Below, piece by piece: positions 1 through 6,635 of a stretch of DNA of 31,852 nt. The notes under the pieces were generated by a model, which saw only the letters and a program-made list of their open reading frames with translations, had not been told where the DNA came from and did not search any database. How positions within the stretch are numbered: the first letter of the stretch is position 1; every line of letters starts with the position of its first letter. This stretch comes from JAXGRD01 sp050946655 (GTDB taxonomy: Bacteria > Bacillota > Clostridia > Peptostreptococcales > Anaerovoracaceae), in assembly GCA_050946655.1 (NCBI GenBank), contig JBMNVE010000020.1:1-31852 (forward strand), given 5' to 3'. Both the position numbers and the translations under genes were made by a program.

Positions 1-276
1 AGCATATCGGCACAATTGGAAGAAATCGGTGATTTTTTTGTACTCGTCATCGACGACGGCTTCGGTCACAAGCCTGGAAGCATAATCATGGAGAAAAAAG
101 TAAAACTCCTTCTTGTTGCGGAAATAGTAAAACAAAAGCCCCTTGGAAATGTCTGCAATCCCTGCGATTTCATCGGTAGAAGCTCGCTTGTAGTCGTTTT
201 GCGAAAACACCTCAAGGCCTGCATTGATGATTCGCAGTTGTTTTTCTTCCGGAAGTTCATAAAATTTATCCTTCAC
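1..276 (-). CDS. TetR/AcrR-family transcriptional regulator, N-terminal part (runs off the window)
   Basis: The reverse strand is open for 92 codons from a GTG at 276 to the window edge. The start is GTG: GAGG lies 6 nt upstream, and the nearby ATG frame meets a stop at once. The translation carries a TetR-type DNA-binding domain at residues 10-55, with the motif ASTDEIAGIADISKGLLFYY (helix-turn-helix) followed by FRNKKEFYFFL. The ligand-binding domain lies outside the window. It is divergent from the nitroreductase at 437, with a palindromic operator between them, so it probably represses itself and that gene. Family assignment is firm; the ligand is unknown. An open frame on the plus strand over the same bases is a shadow. 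Confidence 0.88.
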   Translation of the reverse strand, partial: MKDKFYELPEEKQLRIINAGLEVFSQNDYKRASTDEIAGIADISKGLLFYYFRNKKEFYFFLHDYASRLVTEAVVDDEYKKITDFFQLCRYA

Positions 277-296
277 ATCATACCTCACTGATCCCT

Positions 297-326
297 TTGA
301 TTAGACCGAATCGGTCAATATATAAT
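297..326 (+). promoter_or_regulatory. Predicted promoter toward the nitroreductase gene
   Basis: TTGATT (297-302), an 18-bp spacer and a perfect TATAAT (321-326) point rightward. The spacer contains the TetR-type palindrome, so a bound repressor would block RNA polymerase. A second possible promoter lies closer to the gene: TTGCTT (367-372), 16 bp, TATAAT (389-394). I cannot tell which dominates. Confidence 0.5.
304..316. promoter_or_regulatory. TetR-type operator palindrome
   Basis: GACCGAATCGGTC is a perfect 13-bp palindrome (GACCGA, central A, TCGGTC). It lies between the divergent TetR and nitroreductase genes and inside the spacer of the rightward promoter. GACCG/CGGTC half-sites are common among TetR-family operators. 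Use by this regulator is inferred from position. Confidence 0.65.
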
Positions 327-327
327 C

Positions 328-355
328 ATTGTATTTCATTGACTATTTTTTTCAA
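328..355 (-). promoter_or_regulatory. Predicted promoter of the TetR-family gene
   Basis: On the minus strand TTGAAA (355-350) is followed after 16 bp by TACAAT (333-328). Transcription would begin near 321, so the palindrome at 304-316 would lie just inside the transcript, a position fit for autorepression. Prediction by pattern only. Confidence 0.5.
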
Positions 356-436
356 GACCCCTGCCTTTGCTTTATTTCCAAGAATGGATATAATGGACAT
401 TAGAAAAGATATTGTAAATGAGCAAAGGAGAAGAAA

Positions 437-1030
437 ATGGAATTACTGGAAGCTATGAAATCGAGGAGAAGCCGATACGCACTTAGTGATGTATCCCCAA
501 TATCTGATGCTCGCATAGAGGAGATCCTTAAGGAGCTGGCGCCCTTGGTCCCCTCTGCCTTTAACTCTCAATCGGCGAGGATGGTGCTGCTTCTGGGAGA
601 AAAGCACGCAAAACTCTGGTCCATCGTCATGGAGACCCTCAGGTCAAAGGTGGCGCCGGACAAATTCCCGCCCACAGAGGAAAAAATCAATGGCTTTGCC
701 GCAGCCCACGGGACGATCTTGTTCTTTGAAGAGATGGATACGGTGGAAAAACTGCAGAAAGACTTTCCCAATTATGCGGAGAACTTTGCCGCATGGTCCC
801 AGCAGGCCAACGGCATGTTGCAATATGCCGTCTGGACAACCTTGGCTGCAGAAGGGCTAGGGGCATCCCTGCAGCATTACAATCCCATTATCGACGACCA
901 GGTGAAGGGCGCTTTTGCTATTCCAAAGAGTTGGAAGCTATTGGCCCAGATGCCCTTCGGTAAGGCCACCGCCGAAGAGGATCCTAAGGAAAAGATGCCC
1001 GCCGACGAAAGAGTGTTGGTCAAGGGATAG
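437..1030 (+). CDS. Nitroreductase family protein (Frm2/Hbn1-like)
   Basis: A 197-residue FMN-dependent oxidoreductase-type protein of the short nitroreductase subgroup that includes yeast Frm2/Hbn1 and many Firmicute stress proteins. The N-terminal RRSRYALSD stretch (FMN phosphate contact in the family), the VPSAFNSQSAR segment near residue 40 and the GLGASLQHYNP motif near residue 145 support this. There is no signal peptide, so it is cytoplasmic. The start is preceded by AAAGGAGAAGAAA. The TetR gene and operator upstream suggest induction by a toxic or redox-active compound. The substrate is unknown. Confidence 0.85.
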   Translation: MELLEAMKSRRSRYALSDVSPISDARIEEILKELAPLVPSAFNSQSARMVLLLGEKHAKLWSIVMETLRSKVAPDKFPPTEEKINGFAAAHGTILFFEEMDTVEKLQKDFPNYAENFAAWSQQANGMLQYAVWTTLAAEGLGASLQHYNPIIDDQVKGAFAIPKSWKLLAQMPFGKATAEEDPKEKMPADERVLVKG

Positions 1031-1064
1031 GGAGAAGATAAGAAACATAGTCCATTTGATTTAT

Positions 1065-1103
1065 CCTCGGCAACGGAAAGGTTGCCGAGGGTTCTTTGCT
1101 TTC
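1065..1103 (+). terminator. Rho-independent terminator after the nitroreductase gene
   Basis: CCTCGGCAAC and GTTGCCGAGG form a perfect 10-bp stem (1065-1074 with 1081-1090) around a 6-nt loop. A T-rich but interrupted tail follows. Confidence 0.8.
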
Positions 1104-1129
1104 AAATGGAAATAAATTCCAAATATGGA

Positions 1130-1158
1130 TTGACATATATTTACATTTACCATATAAT
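1130..1158 (+). promoter_or_regulatory. Perfect consensus sigma-A promoter
   Basis: TTGACA (1130-1135), exactly 17 bp, then TATAAT (1153-1158). The start site would be near 1165, giving a short leader into AAAGGAG before the ATG at 1201. It predicts strong constitutive expression of the YdbC-like gene. Confidence 0.85.
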
Positions 1159-1200
1159 GGAAAATACGATAAGGGGAATATATAAAGAAAGGAGTGGGAC

Positions 1201-1443
1201 ATGGCAGTGAACGCAAATGATAAGGCGGAATTGACGTTTAAGATCGAGGAGCATCTTGGCATCATCAATTCCTACAAGACCGGATGGAACAAGGAGCTGA
1301 ATCTGGTTACATGGAATAACGGGACGCCCAAGTATGATATCAGAGACTGGGATCCGGAACATGAGCACATGAGCAGGGGTATCACCCTTCATGCGGATGA
1401 AATGCGAAAGCTCAGAAGCATGATCGCTGACAGACAGATTTGA
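1201..1443 (+). CDS. YdbC/PC4-family single-stranded DNA-binding protein
   Basis: An 80-residue protein matching the YdbC family, bacterial relatives of the eukaryotic PC4/Sub1 coactivator whose Lactococcus member binds single-stranded DNA. It shows the family's N-terminal beta region (AELTFKIEEHLGII), a central WNKELNLVTWNN stretch, the segment KYDIRDWDPEHEHMSRGITL, and a C-terminal helix. No membrane or signal segment is present. A perfect consensus promoter upstream and a terminator downstream make it a single-gene unit, probably abundant. Its role in transcription, repair or competence cannot be decided from sequence. Confidence 0.82.
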   Translation: MAVNANDKAELTFKIEEHLGIINSYKTGWNKELNLVTWNNGTPKYDIRDWDPEHEHMSRGITLHADEMRKLRSMIADRQI

Positions 1444-1494
1444 GGTTATCGAGTCAGTGAGATGACACAAAATCCGTCTCGAGTATTTTAGAGG

Positions 1495-1532
1495 AAAAAG
1501 CGGTATGGCGGTTTGCTATACCGCTTTTTTCT
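1495..1532 (+). terminator. Rho-independent terminator after the YdbC-like gene
   Basis: AGCGGTAT (1499-1506) pairs with ATACCGCT (1518-1525) around an 11-nt loop. Adenines lie before it and a T run after it, so it may also work on the reverse strand. Confidence 0.8.
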
Positions 1533-1541
1533 TGATATACT
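1513..1541 (+). promoter_or_regulatory. Possible promoter of the nucleoside kinase operon
   Basis: TTGCTA (1513-1518), 17 bp, TATACT (1536-1541). The -35 box lies in the loop of the preceding terminator, so the two signals overlap. It is the only decent promoter match between the terminator and the ATG at 1568. Confidence 0.4.
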
Positions 1542-1567
1542 GGTCGGTGTAACGAAAGGGAGAGAGC

Positions 1568-3250
1568 ATGATGAAAATAAGATTATTGAAGCCCAGGCTG
1601 CCCGGCAAGCCGGTATCCGGCGAGTATTTTGAAGTGGATATGCCTACGGGCAGCACCTTTGAAGATGTGTACCGCATGTACGAGGAGGAATATCCCTACA
1701 CGGTACTGGCGGTAAAGGTGAACAATAAGCTGGAACCCTTGATCCATCAGATCGAGGAGGATTGCACCGTGGAATTTTTGGATATGCGCAGCCAAGCGGC
1801 GAATCTGATTTATCAGCACAGCCTATCCTTGATCTACTTAAAGGCGGTGGAGGAGGTTCTGGGCAGGGCCATTACGGACATCGAGAACTCCTTGAACAAG
1901 GGATTGTACACGGAGATCAAATGTGAAAAGCCTATCACCCAGAAGCAGATCCGGGCCATCCAGGATCGCATGGATGAGATCGTTGCAGAGGACATCCCCT
2001 TTGTGGAAAGGATCGTCAGCAGAGAAGAGGCCTTTCGCCTCTTAGAAGAAGCGGACTTGGATGAAAAGAAAAAGATGCTGGAAAGCCTTCCCCATCTTGA
2101 TCGAGTAAAGTTTTACAGCCTGGAGGAGTTCAGGAACTTTTTTTACGGCTTCATGGTTCCGTCAACCCGCTACGTGAAACACTTTGAATTGAAGAAATAC
2201 CGAAGAGGGGTGCTGCTCCGCTTTCCTCATACCTCGGATCCCAATCGGATCCCCACCTACGTAGACGAGAAACAAATGTATTCCGCCTTCAGCGAAGCCA
2301 AGAGATGGCGAAAGCTTTTGGACATTTTTTATGTGACGGATCTAAACAACAAGATCCACAGCCATGAGATGCGGGAGATCATACAACTTTCCGAGGCACT
2401 TCACGAGAAAAAGATCGTGGAAATCGCGGCGGATATCCAGAAGTACAACAAGAGGATCATCCTCATCGCAGGGCCATCTTCCTCCGGCAAGACCACCTTT
2501 GCACGCAGGCTCTGCATACAGTTGCGGGTCAACGGACAAAACCCCCTATACCTTGGGACGGACGACTATTTCGTGGATCGTGAATTCACGCCCCTGGATG
2601 AGTTCGGCGAAAAAGATTATGAGAATCTCTGCGCACTGGATATCGACCTGTTCAATAACGATATGAACAACCTTCTAGCCGGTAATTCGGTGGATCTTCC
2701 CCAGTACGACTTTTTGGACGGGGTGAAGAAGTTCGGTCACCGGATCACTGCCATAGGTCCCGATCAGCCCATCGTCATTGAAGGTATCCACGCCCTTAAC
2801 GGCACCCTCACTTCCCATATCCCAGATGAGGAGAAGTACAAGATATACATCAGCCCCCTTACTCAGCTTTCTATCGACAACCACAACCGGATACCTACAA
2901 CCGATGCCAGAATGCTTCGGAGGATGGTGCGAGATAATAAGTACCGGGGACACAGTGCACAAAGCACCATTGCAAGCTGGCCAAAGGTGAGGGCAGGAGA
3001 AGATATCAACATCTTCCCCTACAGCGGAGAGGCGGATGTGTTTTTCAACTCGGCCCATATTTACGAGCTGGCCATTCTCAAAAGATATGTGACTCCCTTG
3101 CTGGAGTCCATCAAGCGAGATGAGCCGGAATACGGAGAGGCCTTGAGGCTGCTGAAGTTTTTGGAGTTCTTTGAGCCCTTTGAAGAAGATGAGATCATCG
3201 CCAACAACTCCATCATCAGGGAGTTTATCGGTGGCAGCGTATTTGTTTGA
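1568..3250 (+). CDS. Nucleoside kinase with N-terminal TGS and SAD-like domains (uridine kinase-like)
   Basis: A 560-residue fusion. Residues about 1-70 resemble a TGS domain, residues about 75-225 the second additional domain of threonyl-tRNA synthetase, and residues about 295-500 a P-loop kinase of the uridine kinase/phosphoribulokinase type. The Walker A motif is GPSSSGKTT at 302-310, followed by the family-type segment YLGTDDYFVDRE. This architecture is a known Firmicute and Thermotoga family usually annotated as uridine kinase or nucleoside kinase; the real substrate here is unproven. Two in-frame ATGs (1568, 1571) follow GGGAG and either could be used. It starts a unit with a PfkB kinase (12-nt gap) and a LUD protein. 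Confidence 0.88.
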   Translation: MMKIRLLKPRLPGKPVSGEYFEVDMPTGSTFEDVYRMYEEEYPYTVLAVKVNNKLEPLIHQIEEDCTVEFLDMRSQAANLIYQHSLSLIYLKAVEEVLGRAITDIENSLNKGLYTEIKCEKPITQKQIRAIQDRMDEIVAEDIPFVERIVSREEAFRLLEEADLDEKKKMLESLPHLDRVKFYSLEEFRNFFYGFMVPSTRYVKHFELKKYRRGVLLRFPHTSDPNRIPTYVDEKQMYSAFSEAKRWRKLLDIFYVTDLNNKIHSHEMREIIQLSEALHEKKIVEIAADIQKYNKRIILIAGPSSSGKTTFARRLCIQLRVNGQNPLYLGTDDYFVDREFTPLDEFGEKDYENLCALDIDLFNNDMNNLLAGNSVDLPQYDFLDGVKKFGHRITAIGPDQPIVIEGIHALNGTLTSHIPDEEKYKIYISPLTQLSIDNHNRIPTTDARMLRRMVRDNKYRGHSAQSTIASWPKVRAGEDINIFPYSGEADVFFNSAHIYELAILKRYVTPLLESIKRDEPEYGEALRLLKFLEFFEPFEEDEIIANNSIIREFIGGSVFV

Positions 3251-3262
3251 TAGGAGGCGCGT

Positions 3263-4168
3263 ATGATTGGTGTGATCGGCATGGTCCGAGGAGATATATT
3301 AGGTAACCCCTATGGGCAGGTGATCCGGGAAGAACACAACCCCGGAACATTGTCCATGGATTTTGCGGGAACCGGGATGAATCTATGTAGAAACTTGAGG
3401 GCCCTGGGAGAAGACGTCAAGTTCTTTTCAGTGGCGGGAGATGACCTTCCGGGAAGAGCGGCCAAGATGGAACTGGAACGCCTGGGCGTAGACGTAGGGG
3501 ATATGCTATTGCTTTCGGAAAGCAATACGTCCATGTCTTTAGAAATCAGGAACATTGTGGATGAGCTGGAGCTGTCCTTCGGAAATTTCGATGTGATGGA
3601 GAAGATGGATGAGACCTATATGAATGATCGCTTGGGCAAGATGAAGGAAGCCGATTTGCTTGTGTGCGACGGCGCCTGCTCTCCTGGCGGATGGGCCTTC
3701 CTGCTGGAGAATCGGAAAGACACTCCTTTGATCGTGGACCCTCAGGGCGTAGAGGAAAATAAGATCGGTCCCGGAGACCTGAAATATATCCACACCATTA
3801 TCCCGGGGAGAAGGGAAGCGGAGGTCATCAGCGGTCTTCAGATACTCAGCGAAGATGAGCTGATGAAAGCAGGAGAGTGGTTCATTGACCACGGGGTAAA
3901 GCGGGTATTCATCACCCTGGCAGGGGGCGGTGTCTACTGCAGCGAGGGGGCAGAGGCCCACATTCTTCGGCCCGATCCCGTGAAGATCGAAAACTTAAAA
4001 GGAGCCGGGGACGGATTTACCTCGGGCGTCGCTTTCGCCCAGCAGGCGGGGAAAGACTTGATCGAGACAGCTCAATGGGCGATGGCGGCAGCGGAGATGA
4101 CCCTAGAGGCGAGGGGATACGTCAATGAAAAGCTAAGTAAAGATGAACTGGGGAGGAGAAAAAAATGA
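3263..4168 (+). CDS. PfkB/ribokinase-family sugar or nucleoside kinase
   Basis: A 301-residue protein with the ribokinase fold. A glycine-rich N-terminal region (GTGMNLCRNLRALGEDVKFF) matches the first PfkB signature, and KGAGDGFTSGVAFA near residues 246-259 the second, with Asp250 as the expected catalytic base. The family phosphorylates sugars, nucleosides or pseudouridine with ATP. Pseudouridine, adenosine or a carbohydrate are all possible here. It follows the nucleoside kinase by 12 nt with AGGAGG before its ATG, and its end overlaps the LUD gene by 4 nt (ATGA), which implies translational coupling. Confidence 0.85.
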   Translation: MIGVIGMVRGDILGNPYGQVIREEHNPGTLSMDFAGTGMNLCRNLRALGEDVKFFSVAGDDLPGRAAKMELERLGVDVGDMLLLSESNTSMSLEIRNIVDELELSFGNFDVMEKMDETYMNDRLGKMKEADLLVCDGACSPGGWAFLLENRKDTPLIVDPQGVEENKIGPGDLKYIHTIIPGRREAEVISGLQILSEDELMKAGEWFIDHGVKRVFITLAGGGVYCSEGAEAHILRPDPVKIENLKGAGDGFTSGVAFAQQAGKDLIETAQWAMAAAEMTLEARGYVNEKLSKDELGRRKK

Positions 4169-4806
4169 ACAAGATGATAAAGATGGCAAAGGCAAAGCAA
4201 TGTCAGCTGATAATCAAAAATCTGGAGAAGCGGCAGATGTCGGGGTACTACTGTGAGACAGTCAGGGAGGCGGAAGAAAAGATCCTCTCCATGATCCAGG
4301 ACGGTGATTTGGTCAGCTGGGGCGGCGCCATCACCTTGGATGAGATGGGGGTGAAGGAAAAACTGCCCATGATCGGTGCCAAGAGTCTGGATGTCTGGGC
4401 ATATAAAGATCCGGAGGAAGCTCGAGCGGCAAAGATCAACGCCCTTAATGCGGATGTGTTTCTGACCAGCACCAATGCCATCACTCTGGACGGTCAGCTG
4501 GTGAACATTGACGGCACGGGCAACCGGATCGCGGCCATGGCATTCGGCCCACGAAAGGTCATTGTGGTAGCCGGTGTCAATAAAATCACCGCCGATGTGG
4601 ATTCTGCCATTAAGCGGATCAAAACCGATGCGGCTCCACCCAACTGTATTCGCCTGGGCAAGCAGACCCCATGTGCCATCACCGGCCAATGTACATCGTG
4701 CAAAATTCCCGGGGAAACTTCCTGCTGCAGCACCGTAGTGACCAGGTTTTCCAACCGGCCGGGCAGGATGCATGTGGTCCTGGTCAACGAGGACATGGGA
4801 TACTGA
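4165..4806 (+). CDS. LUD-domain protein (LutC/YkgG-like, lactate utilisation type)
   Basis: A 213-residue protein of the LUD (DUF162) superfamily. It shows the typical early segment DLVSWGGAITLDEMG near residues 47-61, a central DVFLTSTNAITLDGQLVNID stretch and GPRKVIVVAGVNKI. The C-terminal third has several cysteines (CIRLGKQTPC, CTSCKIPGETSCC) that could hold a metal or Fe-S cluster. LutC proteins take part in lactate oxidation with LutA/LutB, which are absent here, so lactate use should not be assumed. The start overlaps the PfkB gene by ATGA. Copy A of the 216-nt repeat starts 50 nt after its stop and may end its transcript. Confidence 0.8.
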   Translation: MNKMIKMAKAKQCQLIIKNLEKRQMSGYYCETVREAEEKILSMIQDGDLVSWGGAITLDEMGVKEKLPMIGAKSLDVWAYKDPEEARAAKINALNADVFLTSTNAITLDGQLVNIDGTGNRIAAMAFGPRKVIVVAGVNKITADVDSAIKRIKTDAAPPNCIRLGKQTPCAITGQCTSCKIPGETSCCSTVVTRFSNRPGRMHVVLVNEDMGY

Positions 4807-4855
4807 TGAAGGAATGTCCCGGTGCGGAGCGGCGGAGCAGACTGTGTCGCTAAAA

Positions 4856-5071
4856 TTCTCCATAGTGGAAAAATACCGCAAGGAGATGGAGAAAGAATCT
4901 CCATCTCCTTGTTTCACCTTCGCCATATGGCGATTTTTTTATTGGGGAAAACCCCTCCTTCTTCACCTACAAGGTCAAGAACCCACAAAAATGCGGCTTT
5001 GCAAAAATCGATCTAAAGATGATAGAAATATTTTTCTTCTTTTTTGGCTGTGAATCATTTGAAATGGAGAA
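4856..5071 (+). repeat. 216-nt structured intergenic repeat, copy A
   Basis: This element recurs at 22489-22704 in the same orientation and with the same length. By hand, without gaps, about 146 of 216 positions agree. The ends TTCTCCAT (4856-4863) and ATGGAGAA (5064-5071) are complementary. A perfect 14-bp hairpin lies at 4879-4892 with 4898-4911 (5-nt loop AAGAA). A second hairpin, TCGCC with GGCGA (4920-4933), is followed by seven T, so it looks like a terminator for the upstream operon. A GGGG-AAAA-CCCC hairpin follows at 4944-4955. Weaker similarity extends some 15 nt left and 30 nt right. It may be a non-coding RNA, a processed 3' region or a MITE-like repeat. Confidence 0.8.
4920..4940 (+). 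terminator. Terminator-like hairpin inside repeat copy A
   Basis: The 14-bp palindrome TCGCCATATGGCGA is followed directly by seven T. It is the first good termination signal after the LUD gene, so it probably ends the kinase/PfkB/LUD transcript. Confidence 0.65.
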
Positions 5072-5196
5072 AATCCCTGGAACAGCGTTCCCGGCATGCC
5101 GGACCTCGGGTAAAAACCCCGTGGTGACCCGCCCTTCACGCATAGCGTTCAAAGCATTGGTGCGGCTTGGGTACAGAAGAAAAACCACGAAAAAAT

Positions 5197-5218
5197 GATA
5201 CGCACGGAAAAGTGTGCA
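5197..5218 (+). repeat. Leader-associated short repeat, first copy
   Basis: GATACGCACGG, three bases, then AGTGTGCA. The same pattern returns at 5460-5481, differing only in bases within the three-base gap. Both copies follow an A-rich stretch and can fold through CGCAC/GTGTG or GCAC/GTGC pairing. This copy lies upstream of the predicted S10 promoter. Confidence 0.55.
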
Positions 5219-5303
5219 GAGGGAGAACCATATACCCATTGGAAATACAGATCTTTCAAATGAAAAAAACAAGAAAAAACTTTTATTTTTTTGAAAAAAA
5301 GCC

Positions 5304-5332
5304 TTGCATTGGATTAGAGATTGATGTATACT
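5304..5332 (+). promoter_or_regulatory. Predicted promoter of the S10-spc-alpha operon
   Basis: TTGCAT (5304-5309), 17 bp, TATACT (5327-5332). It lies downstream of an A/T-rich stretch (5265-5300) that could act as an UP element. Transcription from about 5339 would give a leader of roughly 250 nt before rpsJ. Confidence 0.7.
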
Positions 5333-5338
5333 CAAAAA

Positions 5339-5589
5339 GCTTGCGAAAAGGCGAAGATGTGGGAAGTTGCTGAGCTATCAGGTAATTTCCACGGAGAATT
5401 GTCCCCGCCGGACGGGGGCGAAGGGGTTGTGCCGATTCTCGGCGCGAAAGAAAAAAACCGATACGCACGGCACAGTGTGCACGGGCAGCGGTGAGAAACG
5501 GATAGGAGCAAGCCTCACGAGAATGAGAAAACGAAAACCCCTTGTACGAGAATAGCGCAATCAGTACAAGAAATGTAAAGGAGAAAGTC
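5339..5589 (+). promoter_or_regulatory. Structured 5' leader of the S10 operon
   Basis: About 250 nt between the predicted start site and rpsJ hold several hairpins: CCCCG/CGGGG (5403-5417), GTGCCGA with TCGGCGC around a TTC loop (5429-5445, one G-U pair), a repeat able to fold at 5460-5481, and CTTGTAC/GTACAAG (5541-5547 with 5564-5570) ending only a few bases before the ribosome binding site AAAGGAG. No T-run terminator is visible, so any control would be translational or by RNA stability. Bacillota S10 leaders do not follow the E. coli L4 scheme. I cannot match this to a known leader family. Confidence 0.5.
5460..5481 (+). repeat. Leader-associated short repeat, second copy
   Basis: Second copy of the pattern at 5197-5218 (GATACGCACGG, three bases, AGTGTGCA), here inside the predicted S10 leader and 109 nt before rpsJ. 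Upstream bases are also loosely alike (GTGCGG versus GTGCCG, then A-rich), so the duplicated unit may be about 60 nt. Confidence 0.55.
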
Positions 5590-5901
5590 ATGAGCGAATT
5601 GCAGAAAATCAGAATCAAGTTAAAGGCGTATGATCATGCACTGCTGGATCAGTCGGCAACCAAGATCGTAGAAGCAGCCAAGAAGACGGGTGCAGAAGTA
5701 TCCGGACCGGTTCCTCTTCCCACGGAGAAAGAGGTTGTAACCATCCTTCGAGCTGTCCACAAGTACAAGGATTCCAGAGAGCAGTTTGAACAGAGAACCC
5801 ACAAGAGATTGATCGACATCACCAGTGCCACGGCTAAGACTACCGATGCACTGACCAAGCTGGAGCTTCCGGCAGGCGTGGATATCGAAATCAAGTTGTA
5901 A
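5590..5901 (+). CDS. rpsJ: 30S ribosomal protein S10
   Basis: A 103-residue protein with the S10 segments KIRIKLKAYDHALLDQSATK and HKYKDSREQFEQRTHKRLID. S10 sits in the 30S head and also serves as NusE in transcription antitermination. I start it at the ATG at 5590 because AAAGGAG lies 6 nt upstream and the result has the family's usual length; the frame stays open back to 5542, but that adds an unrelated sequence through a hairpin. It is the first gene of the ribosomal cluster. Confidence 0.97.
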   Translation: MSELQKIRIKLKAYDHALLDQSATKIVEAAKKTGAEVSGPVPLPTEKEVVTILRAVHKYKDSREQFEQRTHKRLIDITSATAKTTDALTKLELPAGVDIEIKL

Positions 5902-5903
5902 TT

Positions 5904-5943
5904 AGGGAAACTCCCTTAGTATGATTGTCCACTTGCGGGCAAT
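5904..5943 (+). other. Intercistronic hairpins between rpsJ and rplC
   Basis: AGGGA/TCCCT (5904-5916) and ATTGTCC/GGGCAAT (5924-5943, one G-U pair) fill the 69-nt gap. No T run follows, so this is not a terminator. It could shape translation of L3 or be an RNA processing site. Confidence 0.35.
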
Positions 5944-5970
5944 CCGCTGTAAGTAATCAGGAGGTAAGAA

Positions 5971-6606
5971 ATGAAAGCATTACTAGGCAAAAAAGTCGGG
6001 ATGACGCAGATCTTCACAGAAGAAGGCACCGTCATTCCCGTGACCGTCATCGAAGCAGGTCCGGAAACCGTGACACAGATCAAGACAAAAGATACGGACG
6101 GATACGAAGCTGTACAGATCGGCTATGAAGAAACCAAACCCCATAGAGTAAACAAACCCATGAAGGGACACTTCGAAAAAGCCGGAGTGGACATCAGAAA
6201 GCATCTTGCTGAGTTCAGAGTAGAGGATACGGCAGAATACGAAGTAGGGCAGCAGATCACCGTTGCGGACTTCGAAGAAGGAAAGCTGCTGGACATCACC
6301 GGAGTTTCCAAGGGTAAGGGTACCCAGGGCAACATCAAGAGACACGGACATCGCAGAGGTCCCATGACCCACGGTTCCAAGCACAAGAGACTGGTAGGTG
6401 CTCTGGCAGGTGCCTCTTATCCGGGGAAGGTCTTCAAGGGCAACAAGGGCCCCGGCAGAATGGGCAGCGAGACCGTGACCATACAGAACATAGAGCTGGT
6501 AAAAGTTATCGAAGACAGAAACCTTATGATGGTTAAGGGCGCGGTACCGGGACGCAAAGGCAGCCTACTCCGCATCAGATATGCCACAAAAGGACAAGAT
6601 CAATAG
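5971..6606 (+). CDS. rplC: 50S ribosomal protein L3
   Basis: A 211-residue protein beginning MKALLGKKVGMTQIF, the standard L3 start, with the conserved GVSKGKGTQGNIKRHG (about residues 111-126) and GPMTHGSKHKR segments of the loop that reaches toward the peptidyl transferase centre. L3 is an early 50S assembly protein. AGGAGG precedes the ATG. A 69-nt gap with hairpins separates it from rpsJ; rplD follows after 29 nt. Confidence 0.97.
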   Translation: MKALLGKKVGMTQIFTEEGTVIPVTVIEAGPETVTQIKTKDTDGYEAVQIGYEETKPHRVNKPMKGHFEKAGVDIRKHLAEFRVEDTAEYEVGQQITVADFEEGKLLDITGVSKGKGTQGNIKRHGHRRGPMTHGSKHKRLVGALAGASYPGKVFKGNKGPGRMGSETVTIQNIELVKVIEDRNLMMVKGAVPGRKGSLLRIRYATKGQDQ

Positions 6607-6635
6607 AGAATACAGCGGAAAGGAGGAAACAAAAA

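Noticed and set aside
66..260. 64-codon minus-strand frame near the left edge
   Set aside because: It is out of frame with the TetR helix-turn-helix protein, which starts at GTG 276 and covers the same bases.
4072..4926. Open frame of 284 codons on the minus strand opposite the LUD gene
   Set aside because: The plus-strand LUD protein has clear family motifs; the minus frame shows none and runs through the repeat hairpin.
5100..5165. T-box-like sequence (GTGGTGACCCGC)
   Set aside because: The T-box core and specifier arrangement are missing, and no aminoacyl-tRNA synthetase or amino acid gene follows.
5460..5520. Possible cyclic-di-GMP (GEMM) riboswitch
   Set aside because: The bases ACGCACGG recall it, but the conserved GEMM core and tetraloop receptor are not present.
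4967..5560. Short open frames of 60-122 codons on both strands in the S10 leader region
   Set aside because: No binding sites or family resemblance. They cross hairpins and repeats and contain homopolymer-derived Phe/Lys runs.
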